Below, piece after piece: positions 6,737 to 12,334 of a stretch of 12,334 nucleotides of DNA. The position numbers and the translations under genes are program-made. The stretch's first letter is position 1. The number at the start of each line of letters is the position of its first letter. The notes under the pieces are model-generated. The model saw nothing but the letters and a program-made list of their open reading frames with translations. It was not told the DNA's origin and did no database searches. The stretch spans positions 1 through 12,334 of the forward strand of contig WQRM01000032.1 in the NCBI GenBank assembly GCA_009786735.1, read 5' to 3'. This DNA is from Oscillospiraceae bacterium (GTDB taxonomy: Bacteria > Bacillota > Clostridia > Oscillospirales > Acutalibacteraceae).

Positions 6737-8212
6737 CTAGCGTAAGCCGTACTCACGGCGAATTTTTGGGTAAGCAAAACGATACCACGCAAAACCAAAG
6801 AAAGTTCTCGCCGCCGTAAACACTTGACCAAACAAACTAAGCAAACCCTTGCTAAACATCATGCGCAACATGGTTTTAATCGACTTTGTGGCAATGGAAT
6901 AGCGGCTCATGCCTGCGGAATCACCCTTCGCAAAAAAGCTTTTCCACATAAAATGGCTTTGCACAACCAGCAAGTCCCGCGTTGGCACTTGCGAATAGTT
7001 GTTGCTCACGCCTTGGTATACCATGCGCTTGCTTGACAATTGCCGCAAGCTTTGCAATGGCTGCAGTTGTCCGCGCTGTATCAATTCCCGCTCCAATGCC
7101 GAATCGCAAGAGGGGAAAAAAATCACAAATGAGCACCAACTGCTTTCCAAGCGCTGTGCCAATTGCACGCTTTTTTTTATCTGTTCTTTCGTTTCATCCG
7201 GAAAACCAATAATAAAGTTGCAAAACACCGAGATGCCGATTTCTTTGCACATCTCAAATTGTTCCACAACCTTGGTTAAGTCAATGCGTTTGTTAATGCG
7301 CTTTTGCATGTCAGGACAACCGCTTTCCACGCCAAAAAAAATCCATCGGCAACCAGCATTGTGCATATGCTGCAAGTCCTCACGATTAAAATGACCCAGC
7401 CGCGTTTGGCAGCCCCAAGAAAACACCTTCAAGTTCAGCGCTCGAATTCGGTCACACAGGTCATAAAGCTCTGCCTTGTTCGCACCAAACAATTCGTCAG
7501 CAAAGCGCACACCATCCATCCCATGCTCACGCGCCAAATATGCAATTTCCTGCACAACATGCTCATTGGGGCGTTTTCGATATTGGCACTTGTGATAGCT
7601 TTCGTTCATGCAAAACGTGCATCGCGCAGGACATCCCTTAGAGCAATAAAGATGCCCCAGTTTGTTGCAACAAAAAAAAGGCGATAAATAACGCTGCGGG
7701 CGAATCAGCGACCAATCTGTCGGTTGAAACTTCGCAAGATTGGCAAACTCCCGCGGTTCAGTTCGGTGAACTTGTCCGCTTGCATCGCGATAAGCTAATC
7801 CGTTTATTTCTGCAAGACTCCAACCACGCTCGAGTGCTTGCAACAACTCGTGAAACGTCACCTCACCCTCGTTAATCACCACATAATCCGCTGCGTGTTC
7901 TGCAATCACCAGTTCAGGTGCGATTGTTGCCACATATCCGCCCCACACCACGGGGATACCCATGTTTTTTAGCGCCGCCGAAACCTTCAAACCATCTTTC
8001 ACACAATTTGTGGTGAACACTGAAACCCCTGAAATTTGCGGTTTAAACTCCCGCACCACACGACGCAGCGAAACTGTTTCTACGTTTCGGTCATATATTC
8101 GGATTTCGTGCCCAAATTGCTTCAAATATGATGCAATCGCGAGCAACCCCATTGGCCAATCTTGATACATGCCGTAAAACCCGCCGTTTGGGCAAACCAA
8201 AAGAATCTTCAT
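6737..8212 (-). CDS. B12-binding-type radical SAM protein (491 aa), paralogue B
   Basis: A 491-residue protein clearly homologous along its whole length to the convergent gene at 5225-6673. It shares P-M-G-L-L-A-I-A-S-Y-L (20-30), I-Y-D-R-N-V (39-44), I-P-V-V-W-G-G (86-92), the cluster motif with Cys194, Cys198 and Cys201 at identical positions, F-I-I-G-F-P-D-E-T, and the ending W-Y-R-F-A-Y-P-x-I-R-R-E-Y-G-L. Like its paralogue it has Asn in place of the expected cobalamin-ligand His. The start at 8212 is chosen because AAAAAAGGAGGGG lies just upstream; the in-frame upstream extension to 8305 runs through the promoter. It has its own strong promoter with a very short leader. The two paralogues probably act on the same or consecutive intermediates, but each can be expressed separately. 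Confidence 0.87.
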   Translation of the reverse strand: MKILLVCPNGGFYGMYQDWPMGLLAIASYLKQFGHEIRIYDRNVETVSLRRVVREFKPQISGVSVFTTNCVKDGLKVSAALKNMGIPVVWGGYVATIAPELVIAEHAADYVVINEGEVTFHELLQALERGWSLAEINGLAYRDASGQVHRTEPREFANLAKFQPTDWSLIRPQRYLSPFFCCNKLGHLYCSKGCPARCTFCMNESYHKCQYRKRPNEHVVQEIAYLAREHGMDGVRFADELFGANKAELYDLCDRIRALNLKVFSWGCQTRLGHFNREDLQHMHNAGCRWIFFGVESGCPDMQKRINKRIDLTKVVEQFEMCKEIGISVFCNFIIGFPDETKEQIKKSVQLAQRLESSWCSFVIFFPSCDSALERELIQRGQLQPLQSLRQLSSKRMVYQGVSNNYSQVPTRDLLVVQSHFMWKSFFAKGDSAGMSRYSIATKSIKTMLRMMFSKGLLSLFGQVFTAARTFFGFAWYRFAYPKIRREYGLR

Positions 8213-8231
8213 AACCACCCCTCCTTTTTTC

Positions 8232-8260
8232 ATTATACTTGTGTGCGTTGCGTTTGTCAA
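8232..8260 (-). promoter_or_regulatory. Consensus sigma-A promoter for radical SAM paralogue B
   Basis: On the minus strand a perfect TTGACA (8260-8255) and perfect TATAAT (8237-8232) are separated by 17 bases. Transcription should start near 8225, leaving a leader of only about 13 bases, most of it the ribosome binding site AGGAGGGG. The promoter diverges from that of ccdA, and the two -35 boxes lie in a 10-base inverted repeat. Confidence 0.88.
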
Positions 8261-8301
8261 GTGCTTTTTGCCTTTACGCGTTGCAATAAACCTTGACAAA
8301 C
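8252..8301. repeat. 10-base inverted repeat spanning two divergent -35 boxes
   Basis: GTTTGTCAAG (8252-8261) and CTTGACAAAC (8292-8301) are perfect reverse complements, with 30 bases between them. Each arm contains the -35 hexamer of one of the two divergent promoters plus four flanking bases. The same decamer occurs at the lipoprotein promoter (257-266, minus strand). This may be only a preferred -35 context or it may be a binding site. Confidence 0.6.
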
Positions 8302-8321
8302 CCACAAAAATGGGGTATCAT
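8293..8321 (+). promoter_or_regulatory. Sigma-A promoter for the ccdA operon, giving a leaderless transcript
   Basis: TTGACA (8293-8298) and TATCAT (8316-8321) are 17 bases apart. Transcription 6-8 bases downstream of the -10 box would begin at about 8327-8329, essentially at the ATG of ccdA (8329). No purine-rich ribosome binding site lies between the -10 box and the ATG. Confidence 0.75.
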
Positions 8322-8328
8322 ATATAGT

Positions 8329-8976
8329 ATGATTGCTTTGCTGTTTGCCGAGGGCGTGCTGACGTTTGTATCGCCCTGCCTGCTGCCCTTGCTGCCGCTT
8401 TACGTCACCTACTTCGCCGCCGGGCAGCACAACCGCCGCCGCACGCTGCTCAACGCCTTGGGCTTTGTGCTGGGCTTTGCGCTGGTGTTCACCGCGCTGG
8501 GTGCGTTTGCGGGCACATTGGGCGCGCTGGTGCTCCGCCACCGCTTTTGGGTGAACATCGTCACCGGGCTTGTCGTGGTGGTGCTGGGGCTGAGCTTTCT
8601 TGGGCTGTTTCGGCTGCCATTTTTGCACAAGCTGCAGCCGCGCCGCATGAACACGCAGAACATGCGCTTTGGCAAGTCCATCGTGTTTGGGCTAACCTTC
8701 GCCGCCGCGCTCACCCCCTGCGCAGGACCCATGCTGGGCATCGCGCTGATGCAAGCGGCGCAAGCGGGCGGCACACTGCAAGGCTCGCTGCTGCTGTTTG
8801 TGTACTCCCTTGGCGTGGGGCTGCCGCTGGTGCTGTGTGCGGTGCTCATGGACCACCTCAAGGGCGTGCTTGCGTTTTTGCGCCGCCACCAAACCAAGAT
8901 TCACAAAATCTCCGGCGTGCTGTTGATACTGCTGGGCATTGCCATGGCCTTTGGCCTGTTAGAAAGGATCACATGA
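8329..8976 (+). CDS. ccdA: CcdA-type cytochrome c biogenesis / thiol-disulfide transmembrane protein
   Basis: A 215-residue, highly hydrophobic protein of the CcdA/DsbD-beta family, which carries reducing equivalents from cytoplasmic thioredoxin across the membrane to extracytoplasmic thioredoxin-fold partners. It has the two diagnostic cysteines, one in F-V-S-P-C-L-L-P-L-L-P (Cys17) and one in L-T-P-C-A-G-P-M-L-G (Cys131), each near the start of a three-helix half. About six membrane segments can be seen, and the length matches the family. The ATG at 8329 gives the usual short N-terminus; an in-frame TTG at 8293 is the -35 box of the promoter. No ribosome binding site is present, consistent with a leaderless mRNA. 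It overlaps the first of two downstream lipid-anchored thioredoxin-fold genes, its probable redox partners. Confidence 0.9.
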   Translation: MIALLFAEGVLTFVSPCLLPLLPLYVTYFAAGQHNRRRTLLNALGFVLGFALVFTALGAFAGTLGALVLRHRFWVNIVTGLVVVVLGLSFLGLFRLPFLHKLQPRRMNTQNMRFGKSIVFGLTFAAALTPCAGPMLGIALMQAAQAGGTLQGSLLLFVYSLGVGLPLVLCAVLMDHLKGVLAFLRRHQTKIHKISGVLLILLGIAMAFGLLERIT

Positions 8977-9509
8977 TGAACAAAACCAAAAAGATTGCGC
9001 TGGCAGTTGCCGCGTTTTCGCTGATTTTCCTCACCGGCTGCGCCCAGCTGCGTGCGATGATCCCCCCGCGCGACCTCAATCCCCTGCCCAATTTTGCAGT
9101 CACCACCTTGGACGAACAAGTCGTCACGCGGGATGACCTGCTGGGCACACCCACGGTGCTGTTCTTTTGGAACAGCTGGTGTCCGCACTGCAACGACATG
9201 ATGCCCAATGTGCAGGCGATCTACGAAGAATTTGGCGACCAAGTGCGCATCATGGCGATCAATGCCCGCGAAGAGCAACGCAACGCCGACAGCCCTGAAG
9301 AGGCTTTGCACAACGCCTTAACTTATCTGCAACACAACGGCTTCACCCTGCCGATATATTTCGACTGGGACTTGCAAGCCTACCACGCCGCGCAAGCGCC
9401 CGCCGTGCCCACCACCGTGTTCATTGATGCCACGGGCTATGCCGCGCGCTGGCGCTTGGGCGCACGCACGCAAAACCAACTGCGCCGCGACATTCAGGAG
9501 ATACTATGA
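8976..9509 (+). CDS. Lipid-anchored TlpA/ResA-like thiol-disulfide protein (WCPHC)
   Basis: A 177-residue lipoprotein with a basic N-terminus, a hydrophobic helix and the lipobox L-T-G-C (lipidated Cys22). The rest is a thioredoxin fold of the TlpA/ResA type: V-L-F-F-W-N-S-W-C-P-H-C with redox cysteines 69 and 72, a central E-E-F-G-D-Q-V-R-I-M-A-I-N strand, and the cis-proline in A-V-P-T-T-V-F-I-D (Pro145). It acts outside the membrane, probably reduced by the adjacent CcdA. The Pro-His dipeptide between the cysteines is the DsbA type, unlike the Pro-Ser of the next gene. Two adjacent ATGs are possible (8973 and 8976); 8976 has better spacing to AGAAAGGA. The start overlaps the ccdA stop and the stop overlaps the next start, so translation is probably coupled. 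Confidence 0.88.
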   Translation: MNKTKKIALAVAAFSLIFLTGCAQLRAMIPPRDLNPLPNFAVTTLDEQVVTRDDLLGTPTVLFFWNSWCPHCNDMMPNVQAIYEEFGDQVRIMAINAREEQRNADSPEEALHNALTYLQHNGFTLPIYFDWDLQAYHAAQAPAVPTTVFIDATGYAARWRLGARTQNQLRRDIQEIL

Positions 9510-9997
9510 AGAAAATTTTGCTGCCGGTCATCCTCGTTGGTCTAATCCTCCTCACCGCCTGCAGCACAGCACTGCCCATGGGCGAAAGCGAGCTCTCCCC
9601 CGCCCCGCAATTTGTGGTGGAGGATTTGCAGGGCAACCACGTGGACGTTGCTGCCGGGCAAGCGCTTGTGCTCAACTTTTGGGCGAGCTGGTGCCCCAGC
9701 TGCCGCCGCATGATGCCCGCCTGGCAGACGATCTACGACGAACTGGGCGGCGACGTGCGCATGATGAGCATCAACGTGGGCGAAAGCCGCGACCGCGCCA
9801 TGCAGTTCACCAGCGGCGCAGGGCACACCTTCCCCGTCTACCTCGATGCGCCACTCGCCTCAGCCGCCGATGCCTTTGCGCTCACGCACTTCCCCACCAC
9901 AATCTTCATCAACGCCCACGGCGATGTGCTGCACCGCCACATCGGCACGCTCAACGCCACCATGCTGCGCCTGCACACCGCTGATTTACTTGACTAA
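9506..9997 (+). CDS. Lipid-anchored TlpA-like thioredoxin-fold protein (WCPSC)
   Basis: A 163-residue lipoprotein with lipobox L-T-A-C (lipidated Cys19) and a short linker. The TlpA-type thioredoxin domain has L-N-F-W-A-S-W-C-P-S-C (redox Cys63 and Cys66), a D-V-R-M-M-S-I-N strand and the cis-proline in H-F-P-T-T-I-F-I-N (Pro130). It is a paralogue of the preceding gene, with which it shares the M-M-P-x-x-Q-x-I-Y segment after the active site. It should work at the outer face of the membrane and receive electrons from CcdA. AGGAG lies 5 bases ahead of the ATG, which overlaps the upstream stop by 4 bases. Targets such as cytochrome c or envelope disulfides are not indicated by the neighbours. 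Confidence 0.88.
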   Translation: MKKILLPVILVGLILLTACSTALPMGESELSPAPQFVVEDLQGNHVDVAAGQALVLNFWASWCPSCRRMMPAWQTIYDELGGDVRMMSINVGESRDRAMQFTSGAGHTFPVYLDAPLASAADAFALTHFPTTIFINAHGDVLHRHIGTLNATMLRLHTADLLD

Positions 9998-10018
9998 TGA
10001 AACGGACGTTAACATCAT

Positions 10019-10387
10019 ATGTATACCATTGACGACATGCACGCGATGCTCGACACCATCGCCGCCGAGCTGCCCGATGCATTTTGGGAGAAACTGCACG
10101 GCGGAGTCATTGTTCTGCCCGACGTGAAGCTCCACCCCGGCTTGCCCGGCGTCTACATCATGGGTGACTACAGCTGCCGCCGCGACTACGGCCGCAGCAT
10201 CCGCATGTACCACGGCTCATTCGTGCACGTGCATGGTCACCTGCCGCCCGAGCAATTTCAAGCGCAATTGCGCCACACTTTGCTGCATGAGTTCACCCAC
10301 CACCTTGAGTCGCTCGCCGGTGAGCGCGGGCTCGAAATCCAAGACAAACTCCAACTGGAGAGATACAGAAGGAACCACCACCCATGA
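10019..10387 (+). CDS. Small zincin metallopeptidase-family protein (HExxH)
   Basis: A 122-residue cytoplasmic protein without a signal peptide or membrane helix. It carries L-L-H-E-F-T-H-H-L-E at 88-97, so the zinc-site motif H-E-x-x-H is His90, Glu91 and His94. The size, the motif near the C-terminus and the preceding R-x-T-L fit the 'minimal zincin' / Zincin_1 type family of small putative metallopeptidases, whose substrates are largely unknown. The start is only moderately supported: the ribosome binding site is weak (AACGGA about 13 bases upstream), and the next ATG is six codons later. It is 21 bases after the thioredoxin-fold gene, and its stop overlaps the cysS start by 4 bases, so it is probably co-transcribed and translationally coupled with cysS. 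Confidence 0.78.
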   Translation: MYTIDDMHAMLDTIAAELPDAFWEKLHGGVIVLPDVKLHPGLPGVYIMGDYSCRRDYGRSIRMYHGSFVHVHGHLPPEQFQAQLRHTLLHEFTHHLESLAGERGLEIQDKLQLERYRRNHHP

Positions 10388-11757
10388 AAATCTACAACAC
10401 CCTCACCCGCCAAAAAGAGCAGTTCACTCCCGCAGGCGATGCCTACACCATCTACGCCTGTGGGCCCACCGTGTACAACTACATCCACATCGGCAACGCG
10501 CGCCCGCTGTGCGTGTTCGACACCCTGCGCCGCTACCTCGAGTGGCGCGGTCACAAGGTGATTTTCGCGCAGAACTTCACCGACGTGGACGACAAAATCA
10601 TCAACAAAGCCAACGAAGAAGGCGTGAGCTCCCTCGAAATTTCCGAGCGCTTCATCGGCGAGTATTGGACAGATGCGCAGGGCATGAACGTGCGCGAAGC
10701 CAGCATCCATCCCAAAGTCACCGAAAGCATGCCCGAAATCATCGCCATGGTGCAGCAGCTCATCGAGCGTGGGCATGCCTACGAATCCGCCGGCGACGTG
10801 TACTTCTCCACCTCCAGCTTTTCGGGCTACGGCAAGCTGTCGCACCAGCCGCTTGACGACCTGCAAGCGGGCGCACGCATCATGGCGGGCGAGCAAAAGC
10901 GCGAGCCCATGGACTTCGCCCTGTGGAAATCCGCAAAGCCCGGCGAGCCCGCATGGGAATCCCCCTGGGGGCTGGGTCGCCCCGGCTGGCACATCGAGTG
11001 CAGCGCCATGACCAAGCATCACCTCGGCGACACCATTGACCTGCACTGCGGCGGGCAAGACCTCATCTTCCCGCACCACGAAAACGAAATCGCCCAAAGC
11101 GAGTGCTGCAACGGCGTGCCCTTTGCGCGCTATTGGATGCACAACGGCTACATCAACGTGGACAACGTGAAGATGTCGAAGTCTCTCGGCAACTTCTTCA
11201 CCGTGCGCGAAGTTGCGGAAAAATACGGCTACGAGCCCGTGCGCTACCTGCTCATCGCCGCGCACTACCGCAGCCCGCTCAACTACAGCGTGGAGGTCAT
11301 CGAGCAGGCAAAAGCCGCGCTGCAGCGGCTCTATACCTGCCGCGACAACCTCGACTTCGCCCTGCAAAACGCCGCTGAAACAGGCGAAACCCTCGACCTC
11401 GCGAGCTACCGCGACGGCTTCATCGCCGCGATGGACGATGACCTGAACACCGCCGGTGCCATGGGGCATTTGTATGACCTCGTGCGCGAGCTCAACACCC
11501 ACATGAACGCCGCAAGCAAGCCCAGCCTGCAAGCCGCAGCCGAGCTGTTCGACGAACTCACCGGCGTGCTGGGGCTGCTCTATAACCGCAAAGAAACCCA
11601 AGCCGACGACCAAGTCAACGCCCTGGTTGCCGAGCGCGAACAGGCGCGCCGCGACAAAAACTGGGCCCGCGCCGACGAAATCCGCGCGCAGCTCACCGCC
11701 ATGGGCGTGACCATCGAAGACACCCCGCAAGGCACGAAGATAATTCATAATTTATAA
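10384..11757 (+). CDS. cysS: Cysteinyl-tRNA synthetase
   Basis: A 457-residue class I aminoacyl-tRNA synthetase that charges tRNA-Cys in the cytoplasm. Both class I signatures are present: H-I-G-N (35-38) and K-M-S-K-S (263-267). The zinc site that gives cysteine specificity is intact: Cys26 in Y-A-C-G-P-T-V-Y-N, Cys206 in I-E-C-S-A-M, and His231 and Glu235 in P-H-H-E-N-E. The length is normal. AGAAGGAA precedes the ATG, which overlaps the stop of the metallopeptidase gene. The normal-looking end D-T-P-Q-G-T is followed by a short K-I-I-H-N-L tail, of which I-H-N-L and the stop codon are encoded by the left arm of the palindromic repeat that follows. Confidence 0.97.
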   Translation: MKIYNTLTRQKEQFTPAGDAYTIYACGPTVYNYIHIGNARPLCVFDTLRRYLEWRGHKVIFAQNFTDVDDKIINKANEEGVSSLEISERFIGEYWTDAQGMNVREASIHPKVTESMPEIIAMVQQLIERGHAYESAGDVYFSTSSFSGYGKLSHQPLDDLQAGARIMAGEQKREPMDFALWKSAKPGEPAWESPWGLGRPGWHIECSAMTKHHLGDTIDLHCGGQDLIFPHHENEIAQSECCNGVPFARYWMHNGYINVDNVKMSKSLGNFFTVREVAEKYGYEPVRYLLIAAHYRSPLNYSVEVIEQAKAALQRLYTCRDNLDFALQNAAETGETLDLASYRDGFIAAMDDDLNTAGAMGHLYDLVRELNTHMNAASKPSLQAAAELFDELTGVLGLLYNRKETQADDQVNALVAEREQARRDKNWARADEIRAQLTAMGVTIEDTPQGTKIIHNL

Positions 11758-11862
11758 TTCATAATTCATAATTGGCTAAAATTCAACCCTCAGCGCGGAC
11801 AAAGCTTTCGTCCATGCTGAGGGTTGAAATCACATTTAATTATGAATTATAAATTATGAATT
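11742..11862. repeat. Palindromic MITE-like element, 121 bp, between convergent genes
   Basis: The ends are perfect 25-base inverted repeats (11742-11766 and 11838-11862) built from the heptad AATTCAT / AATTTAT. The left arm has four heptads plus AATT; the right arm has three plus AATT. Inside is a second perfect 13-base stem, TTCAACCCTCAGC (11782-11794) with its complement at 11816-11828, and within that a GGAC/GTCC stem (11797-11800 and 11810-11813) capped by AAAG/CTTT. The element contains no ORF of note. No clear target-site duplication is visible. It supplies the final residues and stop codons of both flanking genes. Its hairpin could also act as a bidirectional terminator or mRNA 3' stabiliser, though no typical T-run follows the stem. 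Confidence 0.85.
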
Positions 11863-12334
11863 GGTATCGGCACCCATTCCAAGTCGTCCGGGCAGAACAT
11901 CGTCCCCGGTTCGGGCGTCGTGGGGTGATACACCTGCCCCAGTGCGCCCATCAAGCGCGGCATCATCGTCCATGGGTCGAACTGTGTGAACGTCCACCAA
12001 ACCAAGCGCCACGGCAAGAACCAGCGCTTGGCAAACGCGCCGATGTCCGCCAGAATGTTTAGCCAAGTGGAGATATCACGCGGGTTTTCGATGGGCTGTG
12101 GCACCAGCACTTGTCCCTGGCGCAACACGGTGAATGGCTGCACATACAAAATGCCGCCCGGTCCCAGCAAATATGCCCGCACGAAAAAGTAGTCATCTTC
12201 CAAGTGCTCGGCGATATCCAGCGTGCTGCCGCGGTGCACTTCACGCGTGCGGTGGCTCACCCAAACGATGTCATCATACAATTCGGCTTCAATCTCAATT
12301 GTGCCCGCTTGCTCGCACACGGTGATGCGGTTCA
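11847..12334 (-). CDS. C-terminal part of an unidentified protein (possible PHP-domain protein tail)
   Basis: The reading frame is open to the right edge, so the 5' end lies outside the window; about 162 codons are visible. The first visible part is beta-rich, with I-E-I-E-A-E, V-S-H-R, then F-V-R-A-Y and G-P-G-G-I-L-Y-V-Q-P-F. This resembles the C-terminal region of some PHP-domain phosphoesterases of Firmicutes (R-A-E ... G-E-G-G-x-x-Y-x-Q-P-F), but the catalytic part is not in the window, so this is a weak suggestion. The following segment is Trp- and Pro-rich (about 80-110 residues from the end), ending D-L-E-W-V-P-I-P. The last residues I-H-N-L and the TAA come from the right arm of the palindromic element. 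A GTG at 12320 could be an internal start but lacks support. Confidence 0.6.
   Translation of the reverse strand, partial: NRITVCEQAGTIEIEAELYDDIVWVSHRTREVHRGSTLDIAEHLEDDYFFVRAYLLGPGGILYVQPFTVLRQGQVLVPQPIENPRDISTWLNILADIGAFAKRWFLPWRLVWWTFTQFDPWTMMPRLMGALGQVYHPTTPEPGTMFCPDDLEWVPIPIHNL

Noticed and set aside
8213..8305. N-terminal extension of radical SAM paralogue B
   Set aside because: It would read through its own promoter; the ribosome binding site AAAGGAGGGG directly precedes the start at 8212.
8547..8972. Upstream extension of the first thioredoxin-fold gene inside ccdA
   Set aside because: The extension is the wrong-frame translation of ccdA; the signal peptide and lipobox begin at the ATG near 8976.
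9424..9984. A 186-codon rightward frame over the second thioredoxin-fold gene
   Set aside because: It is Arg/His/Pro-rich low-complexity translation of the wrong frame; the WCPSC protein in the other frame is clearly real.
10164..10856. A 230-codon rightward frame across the zincin/cysS junction
   Set aside because: It is a frame shadow with Thr/Ala- and Arg/His-rich composition, overlapping two real genes.
10258..11748. A 496-codon open frame on the minus strand opposite cysS
   Set aside because: It is antisense to a fully convincing cysteinyl-tRNA synthetase, is His/Val/Gly-rich as expected from the complement of GC-rich codons, and has no recognisable domain.
11742..11862. Classical intrinsic terminator or CRISPR-like repeat
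   Set aside because: There are only two inverted arms and no spaced direct repeats, and the inner stem is not followed by a clear T-run; a MITE-like palindrome explains it better.

Overview
The window looks like a low-redundancy bacterial chromosome segment, most likely from a Clostridia-like Firmicute. The evidence is strong AAGGAGG-type ribosome binding sites, near-consensus TTGACA-17-TATAAT promoters, several lipoproteins with lipoboxes, genes that overlap by ATGA, and an AT-rich palindromic repeat of a kind I associate with gut and rumen Clostridia. The taxon is an inference, not a demonstration.

The layout has three zones. (1) Positions 1-205 hold the start of a leftward GC-rich lipoprotein gene with its own promoter. 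(2) Positions about 206-8328 form a visibly AT-richer block. In it, five rightward genes run almost end to end: a SPASM-like radical SAM enzyme, a divergent Lgt-family membrane protein, a B12-binding-type radical SAM enzyme, a dolichol-phosphate-mannosyltransferase-like GT2, and a second B12-type radical SAM enzyme. A leftward paralogue of that last enzyme faces it and has its own promoter. (3) Positions 8329-12334 are GC-rich again. They carry a ccdA - tlpA-like - tlpA-like - zincin - cysS operon, whose first gene appears to be leaderless, and then the 3' end of a leftward gene that may be the tail of a PHP-domain protein. A roughly 121-bp palindromic element lies between cysS and that last gene and supplies the stop codon of both.

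The zone-2 genes probably act as one pathway. Radical SAM and cobalamin radical chemistry (methylation, rearrangement or C-C bond formation), a polyprenol-phosphate-type glycosyltransferase and an Lgt-like membrane transferase together point to an unusual lipid, lipid-linked glycan or envelope modification. No precursor peptide, NRPS, PKS or transporter is present, so the product is unknown. In zone 3, CcdA would carry electrons across the membrane to two lipid-anchored thioredoxin-fold proteins, next to a small metalloprotease and the housekeeping cysteinyl-tRNA synthetase.
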